This document shows, piece after piece, positions 7,135 through 12,546 of a stretch of 12,546 nt of DNA. The stretch lies in NCBI GenBank assembly GCA_002501205.1, contig DLRW01000070.1, positions 1 to 12,546 on the forward strand. The letters run 5' to 3'. The position numbers and the translations under genes were made by a program. Below the pieces are notes generated by a model that saw nothing but the letters and a program-made list of their open reading frames with translations, did no database searches and was not told the DNA's origin. Each line of letters starts with the position of its first letter. Within the stretch, counting starts at the first letter, position 1. Source of the stretch: Flavobacteriales bacterium UBA7878. GTDB lineage: Bacteria; Bacteroidota; Bacteroidia; Flavobacteriales; Schleiferiaceae.

Positions 7135-7903
7135 GAGTGAGTATCCTGGCTGGACACCCTATCATTTTGTTCATAATAGTCCCTTGAATTTAGTAGATCC
7201 AAAAGGCATGAACGCATGGAAGCCTGGCGATATTGAGGGCACTTGGATCGCTCAGCCAGGTGATGGTGCTGAATCTTTAGCAAAAGATGCTGGAATTTCA
7301 CGAGCTGAGGCTTACCGAGTGATGGATGAGCAAGGACATGGAACATATGTGGACCGAGCCGATGGAGTTACTAAATCTAAAGTTGATCCAGGTGATGTGG
7401 TGACTTTAAGTGAACCACGATCAAGTACAGCCTCAGCATCCGAACCTCCTCTCGATTTATCGAAGAAAGTGGTTGTGCCGCAAATAGGGGCAACAAGCGG
7501 GTCAAATAATTCTCCTAGGGTGAGTAACCCTGATTACAATAAGCGTGCAAATGCGGTGTCTTTCGGGCTAACGGTTCAAAACTCTATTATTGAAATAGGA
7601 ACAGAGGGTCAAGTTGCCGGTCAAGGACTGAAAACATTAAATACAACCACTAAATGGTTAGGTAGAGGAATGGGAGCGTATAATGCTTATTCATTGATGG
7701 AAGACTATCAAGCTGGTAATATAGGAGATGTACGCTTTTATTCGGACCAGGGTTCAAACGCCGTTTCAACTTTGGGGGGCTTATATGGTGCTGCCTGGGG
7801 AGTAGGTTGGGAAGGTGGTCGAAAAATAACTGAAACGGAAAGTTATCAGAGTTGGAAACAGCAGACTTGGTTACCTTTTAGAAAGGAAGTCTTAGGATAT
7901 TAA
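7109..7903 (+). CDS. RHS tip 5: core, LysM-like segment and hydrophobic toxin domain
   Basis: The RHS core is in frame from 7028 (FRFNGKEWDDETGNF), but the open frame from the TGA at 6896 has no ATG, GTG or TTG before GTG 7109, inside the core. As for tip 3, this looks like a startless donor. Counting from GTG 7109, LVDPKGM is at 28-34. Residues 45-100 (TWIAQPGDGAESLAKDAGIS ... VDPGDVVTL) resemble a LysM domain, which binds peptidoglycan glycans. A Ser/Pro linker follows (102-135), then a domain with hydrophobic glycine-rich segments near 216-240 (VSTLGGLYGAAWGVGWEGG). Its mode of action is unknown; membrane or wall damage is a guess consistent with the membrane protein that follows. Confidence 0.7.
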   Translation: MWLSVDPLTSEYPGWTPYHFVHNSPLNLVDPKGMNAWKPGDIEGTWIAQPGDGAESLAKDAGISRAEAYRVMDEQGHGTYVDRADGVTKSKVDPGDVVTLSEPRSSTASASEPPLDLSKKVVVPQIGATSGSNNSPRVSNPDYNKRANAVSFGLTVQNSIIEIGTEGQVAGQGLKTLNTTTKWLGRGMGAYNAYSLMEDYQAGNIGDVRFYSDQGSNAVSTLGGLYGAAWGVGWEGGRKITETESYQSWKQQTWLPFRKEVLGY

Positions 7904-7918
7904 CTTTATTAAATAGAT

Positions 7919-8302
7919 GTGTTAAAAGCAGTGTATTTCCATTATTATCAGTTTTATACTAAAGTTGTACCAGATGATCAGCCTAATGCGACGGTTATTT
8001 TCGTGTTGAGTTTTATTGAGTCATTATTAGTTATAGCATTAATTGACTTTTATTTGTTAAAATTCCATTGTCAAGGAATTACTAAATGGCCCATGATTAG
8101 TGTGGCAGTTGCTTTGATTATTTTTAATTATCTATATTATTACAGGTCTGGCTTGTATGTTAAAATACTAGAAAGTCAAGGTGAATCGATAAAAAACATG
8201 AGATTGTCGCGACTGATGACATTATTTATTTCACTTGTTATTGTTTCATGGATGTTTTGGGGACCGGTATATGGAAAGTATGTTTTGGAGGCTTGTAATT
8301 GA
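7919..8302 (+). CDS. Three-segment membrane protein, putative immunity for tip 5
   Basis: A 127-residue protein from GTG 7919, 15 bases after the tip 5 stop (the ATG at 7917 reads directly into a stop). It has three hydrophobic segments at about residues 25-48, 57-75 and 98-115 with short charged loops and a tyrosine-rich N-terminus (VYFHYYQFYTK). Size and spacing are like the protein at 2303-2674. It is probably an inner-membrane immunity protein for tip 5, by position and topology. No named family is recognised. Confidence 0.6.
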   Translation: MLKAVYFHYYQFYTKVVPDDQPNATVIFVLSFIESLLVIALIDFYLLKFHCQGITKWPMISVAVALIIFNYLYYYRSGLYVKILESQGESIKNMRLSRLMTLFISLVIVSWMFWGPVYGKYVLEACN

Positions 8303-8395
8303 GAAATCGGTATTGTAGGGTAATGTGCTACTTTAGGAGGTGGCGATAAAATAGAATCGTAACCTGTTGAGAGTCAAAAATTCTCACCATTAGAA

Positions 8396-9340
8396 ATGAT
8401 AGAACAGGGGATAATTCAGATGAGTTATCCTCTGTTTTTGTTTCGAATACAAAGTTTGATCTTGAAAAAACACACTGAAAATGCATATAGCGATTCTTCC
8501 TTCCGCTTTAACGGTAAGGAATGGGAGGGCCGAGCGTTAAGAAATAGGCCAGTGGCCTATTTTAGCGAAGGAGCCAGGCTGCCGCTCTGGCGGAGGAACT
8601 TCTATTATGGGGCCCGTTACTACGATCCTAAGATTAGCGTGTGGTTGAGTGTGGATCCGTTGGCCAAAGACTTTCCTGGTTGGACACCCTATCATTTTGT
8701 TCATAATAGTCCCCTGAATTTAGTAGATCCAAAAGGGATGGCAGCTGTTGATCCTGGTGATGGTGACCCCACAAAGCCACCAAAGACGGATCGGGGACCC
8801 GAAAGATTGCCAGAAGGAACAAACCCACATATTCCAAGGCCTGTTGGTAGTGGAAGTGGTGGTTCAGGTAGTTCTTCTACTGAATCAGATCCATATGCTA
8901 CTGAACCATGTGATGGCTGTGGGGTAATTGGAGGGGCAGGTGGACTAGAATGGATCAGCACAGGCGGTATCAGTGTTGTAAAGGCCGCTAAAACTCTTCA
9001 TGGATTCTACAAAGCTTATCGGGCGGGCAAAACTTTAAAAGGAGTAATGAAGCTGTTAAAGCCTGGAGGTAAGCTAATAGGAAAGCAAGCTGGTAGACGT
9101 CCTGATATTAGAACTCTTTCACCTGAAGGAGCTAAACAATTGATAGAAGGTCTGAAAAAATTAGGAGCGAAAGTAGTTCCAAGGAAAGGTTATCCAGGCA
9201 CATGGTACGAACTTCCCTATGGTATTGGTGGTTTTGGAATCAGAAACAGCGTATCCAATGCATCGAAGGCAAAAGGTAGTTCTTCAGCCATTGATTTTAG
9301 CATTTCTGGATTAGAATGGTTAAGTAATATTAAGTTTTAA
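8396..9340 (+). CDS. RHS tip 6: interrupted core plus nuclease-like toxin domain
   Basis: An RHS tip of 314 residues if ATG 8396 is used. That start lies before the terminator hairpin; TTG 8462 (same place as the start of tip 2) is an alternative. The core begins FRFNGKEW (36-43), is broken by 24 foreign residues (44-67, EGRALRNRPVAYFSEGARLP and more), then resumes NFYYGARYYDP and reaches LVDPKG at 109-114. A Pro/Gly/Ser linker spans about 115-165, with CDGC at 172-175. The last 80 residues (GRRPDIRTLSPEGAK ... GTWYELPYGIGGFGIRNS ... SSAIDFSI) resemble the C-terminal RNase domains of CdiA/RHS toxins of the colicin E5/BECR type; this is a pattern-level resemblance only. The soluble acidic protein downstream fits a cytoplasmic nuclease. 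Confidence 0.75.
   Translation: MIEQGIIQMSYPLFLFRIQSLILKKHTENAYSDSSFRFNGKEWEGRALRNRPVAYFSEGARLPLWRRNFYYGARYYDPKISVWLSVDPLAKDFPGWTPYHFVHNSPLNLVDPKGMAAVDPGDGDPTKPPKTDRGPERLPEGTNPHIPRPVGSGSGGSGSSSTESDPYATEPCDGCGVIGGAGGLEWISTGGISVVKAAKTLHGFYKAYRAGKTLKGVMKLLKPGGKLIGKQAGRRPDIRTLSPEGAKQLIEGLKKLGAKVVPRKGYPGTWYELPYGIGGFGIRNSVSNASKAKGSSSAIDFSISGLEWLSNIKF
8404..8442 (+). terminator. Terminator-like hairpin, copy F
   Basis: Arms ACAGGGGATAA (8404-8414) and TTATCCTCTGT (8425-8435) pair over 11 positions with one G-U pair, followed by TTTTTG. Confidence 0.7.
8525..8596 (+). mobile_element. In-frame palindromic insertion in the RHS core
   Basis: A segment of 72 bases found only in copy F, at a site where all other copies are nearly identical. 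It contains a perfect 9-bp stem AAATAGGCC (8542-8550) / GGCCTATTT (8554-8562) with loop AGT, extendable with a bulge to TTAA/TTTA. A second hairpin is GCCAG (8573-8577) / CTGGC (8587-8591). An outer pairing GCCGAGCG (8529-8536) with CGCTCTGGC (8583-8591) can alternatively close the unit. The net gain is 57 bases, 19 codons, with the frame kept. It looks like a small non-autonomous palindromic element (REP or RPE-like). Its sequence is richer in GC than the flanks. Confidence 0.75.
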
Positions 9341-9343
9341 GGC

Positions 9344-9664
9344 ATGAATTATATTGAATTGGAGAAGTGGACATTGGAAGGTTTGGATGTTGATTATGTT
9401 CCCCTTGATAATATTGTTAGACCCTTTGCTGCAGATATGTTTACTCCTAAAGAACATGAATTTGAGTTGGCATTAAGTTTTCTCAAGGAACTTCTTGAAA
9501 AGAACTCTATCAAGGTATTATATGGTAAGGATTTACGCGATGTAGTTGGAAAGAGCCCAACGCAAGTTGTCGAATGGTTAAGAGAATTGTGGAATAGCGA
9601 AAAGTATGAGGATTTTAATTACGCCGTTTGGTTGGACAAAATGGAAGGTGGTGTATCAAAATAG
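9344..9664 (+). CDS. Putative cytoplasmic immunity protein for tip 6
   Basis: A 106-residue soluble acidic protein, ATG 9344 lying 3 bases after the tip 6 stop. It has no signal peptide and no membrane segment. Helical content looks high (FELALSFLKELLEKNSIKVL, QVVEWLRELW). Small acidic proteins are typical partners of basic nuclease toxins. The final codons (GTA TCA AAA TAG) lie within an 18-base sequence that recurs at 9806-9823 next to the transposase gene, so the natural C-terminus may have been altered by a mobile-element end. Family not recognised. Confidence 0.65.
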   Translation: MNYIELEKWTLEGLDVDYVPLDNIVRPFAADMFTPKEHEFELALSFLKELLEKNSIKVLYGKDLRDVVGKSPTQVVEWLRELWNSEKYEDFNYAVWLDKMEGGVSK

Positions 9665-9668
9665 TTGA
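9651..9668 (+). repeat. 18-bp direct repeat, left copy
   Basis: GTGTATCAAAATAGTTGA, identical to 9806-9823. This copy covers the last codons and stop of immunity gene 6; the other immediately precedes the transposase start codon. It may be an element end or a duplicated target. Confidence 0.75.
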
Positions 9669-9730
9669 CGTCCTAAATTGAACATATTAAAACCCTAAAA
9701 ATCAGCAATTAAAATGATTTTTCGAAATCA

Positions 9731-9766
9731 AAAAGGGATTATGTCTAGTACATAATCCCTTTTTTA
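9731..9766 (+). terminator. Strong bidirectional terminator
   Basis: Perfect 14-bp stem AAAAGGGATTATGT (9731-9744) with ACATAATCCCTTTT (9750-9763), loop CTAGT, then more T. The A-rich left arm makes it able to work in both directions. It would end transcription of cassette 6. Confidence 0.85.
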
Positions 9767-9805
9767 TGTTCTTAGAGGGCCTAAAAATCATTCAACTCGA
9801 TCTAA

Positions 9806-9823
9806 GTGTATCAAAATAGTTGA
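9806..9823 (+). repeat. 18-bp direct repeat, right copy
   Basis: Second copy of GTGTATCAAAATAGTTGA, 155 bases after the first. It touches the transposase start. A short CCTAAAAATCA is also repeated between the two copies (9694-9704 and 9780-9790). Confidence 0.75.
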
Positions 9824-10482
9824 TGGTTATGAAATGTCCTAATTGTCAGAGTCTTTGTGTCAAAAATGGTTTACAGTCTAATGGAAGTCAACGTTATTAT
9901 TGTAAGCAATGTAAGGTAAGTCTACAGCGTGAATACAAGAATCATGCTTGCGCTAGAAACACTGACCACAAAATAACAGCTCTTTTAAAGGAAGGAGTTG
10001 GAATACGAGGTGTAACTCGGCTTTTAAACATTGCTCCCAACACCGTTATGAATCGAATTCTTAAGATCAGCAACTCCATTGAAAAGCCTTCTGCCTCAAT
10101 GGGCAAGGTTTATGAAATGGATGAGATGTGTACATATGTGGGCCGAAAGAAGCGACTGGTATGGATTGCCTATGCTGTTCGGAGAGATACGAGAGAGGTT
10201 ATGGATTTTAAAGTAGGACCGAGGACAAATAGGACATTAACAGCTGTACTTAAAACGCTTGAGCTTTCTTTCGCAAAAGCTATTTATACCGATGGTTTGA
10301 AGCAATACCGATATTTGATTCGAAAGGAAATACATAAAGTAAAACACAGAGGAACGAACTACATAGAGCGGAAGAACTTGACACTGCGTACACACCTGAA
10401 AAGATTAAACCGAAGAACGATCTGTTTTTCCAAGAGTTTGGTGATGTTGATTGCGTGTTTGAAGATTTATTTTTGGGGATAG
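9823..10482 (+). CDS. IS1-family transposase, single ORF
   Basis: DDE transposase that moves the element. The N-terminal zinc finger has CPNC and CKQC (MKCPNCQSLCVKNG ... QRYYCKQCK), as in InsA, followed by a helix-turn-helix (IRGVTRLLNIAPNTVMNRI). The catalytic part, as in InsB, has Asp in YEMDEMCTYVG, Asp in AIYTDGLKQY, and Glu in NYIERKNLTLRTHL. The C-terminus RRTICFSKSLVMLIACLKIYFWG is the usual end of Bacteroidota versions. One continuous frame replaces the two frames and frameshift of E. coli IS1; it appears complete, about 219 residues. ATG 9823 or ATG 9829 are both possible starts; the latter gives MKCPNC directly. Confidence 0.92.
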   Translation: MVMKCPNCQSLCVKNGLQSNGSQRYYCKQCKVSLQREYKNHACARNTDHKITALLKEGVGIRGVTRLLNIAPNTVMNRILKISNSIEKPSASMGKVYEMDEMCTYVGRKKRLVWIAYAVRRDTREVMDFKVGPRTNRTLTAVLKTLELSFAKAIYTDGLKQYRYLIRKEIHKVKHRGTNYIERKNLTLRTHLKRLNRRTICFSKSLVMLIACLKIYFWG

Positions 10483-10497
10483 CATACCAGTTTACCA

Positions 10498-11529
10498 CTA
10501 ACGTTCCAAATCTATATCCATATCCTTATTTCTGCTTTTTCGAAGCATAGTCAAACGAACAGAATTCCAGTTCAAGGTGTCCAGCCTTTCGGATAGTATG
10601 CTCATCGTGTCAGAGATATCTTTTTCTGTTGGTAGTTCTCCGTATACCAGTTGACCAAAGGTGGTCTTATACTCCATTTGAATCGACTTCCAAACGTGTT
10701 CCCACTCTTTGAAAACGATTGCATCTCGTGGGTTTTGTTCTAACCAGGCATTGTTGTTCGGATAGCTGTCCATATCATCCATTGCTACGCGTATCATTAT
10801 CTGTTCAAATGATGGACTTTTTACAAAATCAATGGTCCGCTTTTGTCCTAGTAATGCATGAAGATCATAAAGGTGTCTGACTTTTTGTTTCAAACGCTCT
10901 TCTGGATTATCGAAATACGAGAATCGAACTAAGCTCATAATCTTCTCACACAGGACTTTGTTGGGGTGTAAGACTGCAACATCAAATGCTTCTAACTCAT
11001 ATTGTACTATAAGATCAATTTGTCCGGTGCTTCTAAGCACTTCTCCGATCATGGATTGTATGGGACGCACCTCATAGGGCTCCGGTGTTCCATAGCTGGT
11101 CGTTTCAATAACTACTTTATCCCTTACCTGACCAAATACACCTTGAAAGGCCTGTGAATAGCTGTGAACGGTTTTTCTATTCATTCCTCTTTTTCGTGTA
11201 AGATCATCATCTACTACTTCGGGCATAATGGTGTTGACCAAGGTGCTTACTTCCTGAAGTTTTCTTTTAACCTGATTTCCTGATTCTTTACCTGTGGTAA
11301 CAAGTACTAGGTCTATGTCTTCCGAGAAGCGTTCAATGAGTTTATACGCTTTAGAAAGTGCTGTACCTCCTTTGAAGATGAGTTCTTTTCCAATTTCTGA
11401 GGTGAACACATGCTTAAGAGCAAGTGTCACCCAATAATCCTTTTCAATGTATATCTCCGGAATGCCTATGTGCTGAGAAGCAAAACGAACTGCTTGAGCA
11501 TATCGCTTTTTATCATGATGGAGTTTCAT
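10498..11529 (-). CDS. AbiEii/AbiGii-like nucleotidyltransferase toxin
   Basis: A 343-residue protein with the signature of the AbiEii/AbiGii toxin family (minimal nucleotidyltransferase fold): FKGGTALSK at residues 52-60, then RFSEDIDLVL at 67-76, with Asp71 and Asp73 as metal ligands. Family members are toxins of type IV toxin-antitoxin modules that act in abortive infection, probably by modifying RNA or nucleotide substrates; the target of this one is unknown. The start overlaps the end of the upstream antitoxin gene by four bases (11526-11529), so the two are translationally coupled. The stop at 10498-10500 abuts the right end of the IS1-like element, which converges on it. Length is normal for the family, so it is probably intact. 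Confidence 0.9.
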   Translation of the reverse strand: MKLHHDKKRYAQAVRFASQHIGIPEIYIEKDYWVTLALKHVFTSEIGKELIFKGGTALSKAYKLIERFSEDIDLVLVTTGKESGNQVKRKLQEVSTLVNTIMPEVVDDDLTRKRGMNRKTVHSYSQAFQGVFGQVRDKVVIETTSYGTPEPYEVRPIQSMIGEVLRSTGQIDLIVQYELEAFDVAVLHPNKVLCEKIMSLVRFSYFDNPEERLKQKVRHLYDLHALLGQKRTIDFVKSPSFEQIMIRVAMDDMDSYPNNNAWLEQNPRDAIVFKEWEHVWKSIQMEYKTTFGQLVYGELPTEKDISDTMSILSERLDTLNWNSVRLTMLRKSRNKDMDIDLER

Positions 11530-12257
11530 ATAAGGTTCCAGTTTTTTGCGCTGGTTAATACCGATGACAAATCTTGTCCCACCTTATAAGTTGTAATAGG
11601 GTTAAGGGATGTTTTCAATACACCGGTATCGTTACTTTGATTTCCCTTGTCAAGAATAGCCCCTAACAGTGCACGTGTAGAAGGGGGATATACTAAAGCA
11701 AGAGCAATCAGTCGCTTGATCTTATCTGAGTTTAGCTGATTAATCAATTTAATGAGTTGTTTAACAGATTTCTTTGGGCTACTATCCGGTATCTTTTTAA
11801 TGTAACGGATAATATCCAGGATTTGAAGCAACTCTACGTTTTGATTGGTAATATCATTCTTTTGGCGAAGGTAACTTATGGTATATCTGCCTCGTTTAAA
11901 CTTGGGTCGAACAGAGGTGCTTCCTATCTGCAAAGTGTTACTTACCTGTGTGGTAAACCCTAAGCTATTATAGATGCTAAGGCCTGTTAAGTAACCCACG
12001 CGTTTTCCATCTTTATAAAGTAAGTCCTTTACAATTTCCTCTTCCTTTGGCTGAAGGGGTCCAAAGGGGCTGTTTTCGGGTTTAAAAAAGCGCCCTTTGC
12101 TTATCTTCTCTATATCCCCTTGTTTTACTGTCCGGTTAAGGGCTTTGATGATTGCCTCGGAGCCTGCTCCTTCTATAGACAAGAAGTCTTTATACCCAAA
12201 GACAAAGCCAGAGGGCATTTTTCGAATTTTCTGTTGTATTTGCTGTGTTATACTCAT
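11526..12257 (-). CDS. AbiEi-like antitoxin / autorepressor (DUF6088-type)
   Basis: A 243-residue protein whose first 60 residues form a winged-helix DNA-binding region (MPSGFVFGYKDFLSIEGAGS ... LNRTVKQGDIEKISKGRFF), typical of AbiEi antitoxins and the related DUF6088 proteins. The middle (KEEEIVKDLL ... GYLTGLSIYNSLGFTTQVS) is the conserved domain seen in these antitoxins. It is first in the operon and overlaps the nucleotidyltransferase toxin by ATGA. In studied AbiE modules the antitoxin represses its own promoter by binding inverted repeats, and an inverted repeat lies just upstream here. It should protect the cell from the downstream toxin without binding it directly, as defines type IV modules. 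Confidence 0.85.
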   Translation of the reverse strand: MSITQQIQQKIRKMPSGFVFGYKDFLSIEGAGSEAIIKALNRTVKQGDIEKISKGRFFKPENSPFGPLQPKEEEIVKDLLYKDGKRVGYLTGLSIYNSLGFTTQVSNTLQIGSTSVRPKFKRGRYTISYLRQKNDITNQNVELLQILDIIRYIKKIPDSSPKKSVKQLIKLINQLNSDKIKRLIALALVYPPSTRALLGAILDKGNQSNDTGVLKTSLNPITTYKVGQDLSSVLTSAKNWNLI

Positions 12258-12271
12258 AGTAATCAGTATAG

Positions 12272-12279
12272 CAAAAGTA
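12272..12279 (-). promoter_or_regulatory. Bacteroidota -7 promoter box of the AbiE-like operon
   Basis: On the minus strand the sequence reads TACTTTTG, an exact match to the Bacteroidota -7 element TAnnTTTG, 14 bases before the antitoxin ATG. A good -33 TTTG box at the usual distance is not seen. The leader would be very short. Confidence 0.5.
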
Positions 12280-12287
12280 CAAACAAT

Positions 12288-12315
12288 GTCCAGTAAATTT
12301 GTAAATAAACTGGAC
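12288..12315. promoter_or_regulatory. Candidate antitoxin operator (inverted repeat)
   Basis: A perfect 7-bp inverted repeat, GTCCAGT (12288-12294) and ACTGGAC (12309-12315), with 14 A/T-rich bases between. It overlaps the expected -33 region of the toxin-antitoxin promoter. Its place fits the known autoregulation of AbiE modules; binding is inferred. Confidence 0.5.
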
Positions 12316-12475
12316 TAACTTAAAAAAGACGAAAAAAGAAAGTTGTTTGATTGCCCAATAAGGGTGGCCCTTAAGAAGTATTTTGTACACCTATCCATTT
12401 AGTTTTACAAGAGGTAAGGGAAGTAAGACAGTTGGGCAAAAAGCGGTGTCCAACTGCCAACCCCAGGTCACTATT
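12316..12475 (+). other. Intergenic region between the TA operon and the next RHS core
   Basis: Holds two small hairpins, TAAGGG (12359-12364)/CCCTTA (12368-12373) and GTTGG (12431-12435)/CCAAC (12450-12454), and a 12-bp direct repeat AGTAAGACAGTT at 12422-12433, whose second copy is at 12485-12496 inside the next gene. From 12362 the frame is open into the RHS core, so part of this stretch could be coding. Confidence 0.45.
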
Positions 12476-12546
12476 ATGAAAAGCAGTAAGACAGTTATTA
12501 AAAGTATTAGTAGGCTTACACGCTTCCGCTTTAACGGTAAGGAATG
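12476..12546 (+). CDS. RHS tip 7, 5' end, with a different leader peptide (partial)
   Basis: ATG 12476 opens a frame reading MKSSKTVIKSISRLTRFRFN and continuing GKE into the RHS core, running off the right edge. Core homology begins at CTTCCGCTTTAACGG (12523), the same breakpoint as in copy C; nothing before it resembles the leader of copies A, B, D, E and F. Unlike tips 3 and 5 this one has its own ATG directly before the core. The frame is open further left to 12362 without another ATG (GTG at 12446 and TTG at 12383 exist). The toxin domain lies outside the window. Confidence 0.65.
   Translation, partial: MKSSKTVIKSISRLTRFRFNGKE
12524..12546 (+). repeat. Cassette repeat copy G, core only, cut by window edge
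   Basis: TTCCGCTTTAACGGTAAGG then AATG, identical to copies A and D over the visible bases. It shows that the array continues beyond the IS and toxin-antitoxin interruption. Confidence 0.85.

Larger units (their letters stand above)
8319..8664 (+). repeat. Cassette repeat copy F, with palindromic insertion in the core
   Basis: Fifth full copy with leader, starting GGTAATGTGCTACTTTAGG and ending GTGGATCCGTTGGC. It is 57 bases longer than the others because a 72-base segment at 8525-8596 replaces the 15 bases that normally encode DDETG. Confidence 0.9.
9806..10497 (+). mobile_element. IS1-family insertion sequence, ends approximate
   Basis: The segment holds a complete IS1-type transposase gene. 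The right side ends between 10483 and 10497, hard against the stop codon of the convergent AbiEii-like gene. The reverse complement of the right end (GTGGTAAACTGGTATGC) is only loosely similar to the left GTGTATCAAAATAGTTGATG, so terminal inverted repeats are not convincingly identified. I see no clear 8-9 bp target duplication. The left end could be at 9806 or at the identical sequence at 9651. Confidence 0.5.

Noticed and set aside
7104..7346. Minus-strand open frames opposite tips 5 and 6 (also 8634-8837 and 8701-8961)
   Set aside because: Antisense shadows of conserved RHS coding sequence with no plausible protein features.
262..8664. Regularly spaced repeats as a CRISPR-like array
   Set aside because: The repeats are about 290 bp with gene-length spacers and encode a protein core, which is unlike CRISPR.
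11757..12318. Plus-strand open frames opposite the antitoxin gene
   Set aside because: Antisense to a recognisable AbiEi-like gene and without domain features.

Overview
The window looks like an accessory region of a Bacteroidota genome. The evidence is low-GC DNA, RHS core motifs of the Bacteroidota style (FRFNGKEWDDETGNFYYGARYYDP), a single-ORF IS1-type transposase of the kind common in that phylum, and a perfect TAnnTTTG promoter element before the last operon. Genus cannot be read from the sequence.

Positions 1-9664 are a tandem array of RHS tip (toxin) and immunity cassettes without the large YD-repeat body of an RHS protein. Six tips are present, at about 399-1193, 2909-3772, 4283-5045, 5377-6216, 7022-7903 and 8462-9340. 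A seventh starts at the right edge (12476 onward). Each tip has the same core of about 50 codons ending in a DPxG motif, followed by an unrelated C-terminal domain, and is followed closely (overlap of 4 to gap of 15 bases) by a small gene that is probably its immunity gene. Five of the six complete cassettes are preceded by a conserved block of about 140 bp that holds a terminator-like hairpin. The block is read in different frames in different copies, and two cores have no usable start codon, so these cassettes look like silent donors that could recombine onto a full-length rhs gene elsewhere.

Tips 1 and 4 carry HExxH zinc-peptidase motifs and tip 2 a related HExxE motif. All three pair with proteins that have N-terminal signal peptides. 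Tips 3 and 5 have glycine/alanine-rich hydrophobic stretches and pair with small membrane proteins. Tip 6 has a nuclease-like C-terminus and pairs with a soluble acidic protein. Toxin target compartment and immunity location therefore seem to match. The core of tip 6 is interrupted by an in-frame 72-base palindromic insertion.

Positions 9665-12475 interrupt the array. They hold a strong terminator, an IS1-family transposase gene, and, on the minus strand, an AbiE-like toxin-antitoxin operon (antitoxin 12257-11526, nucleotidyltransferase toxin 11529-10498) with a candidate promoter and inverted-repeat operator. The array resumes at 12476 with another RHS core fused to a different short leader.
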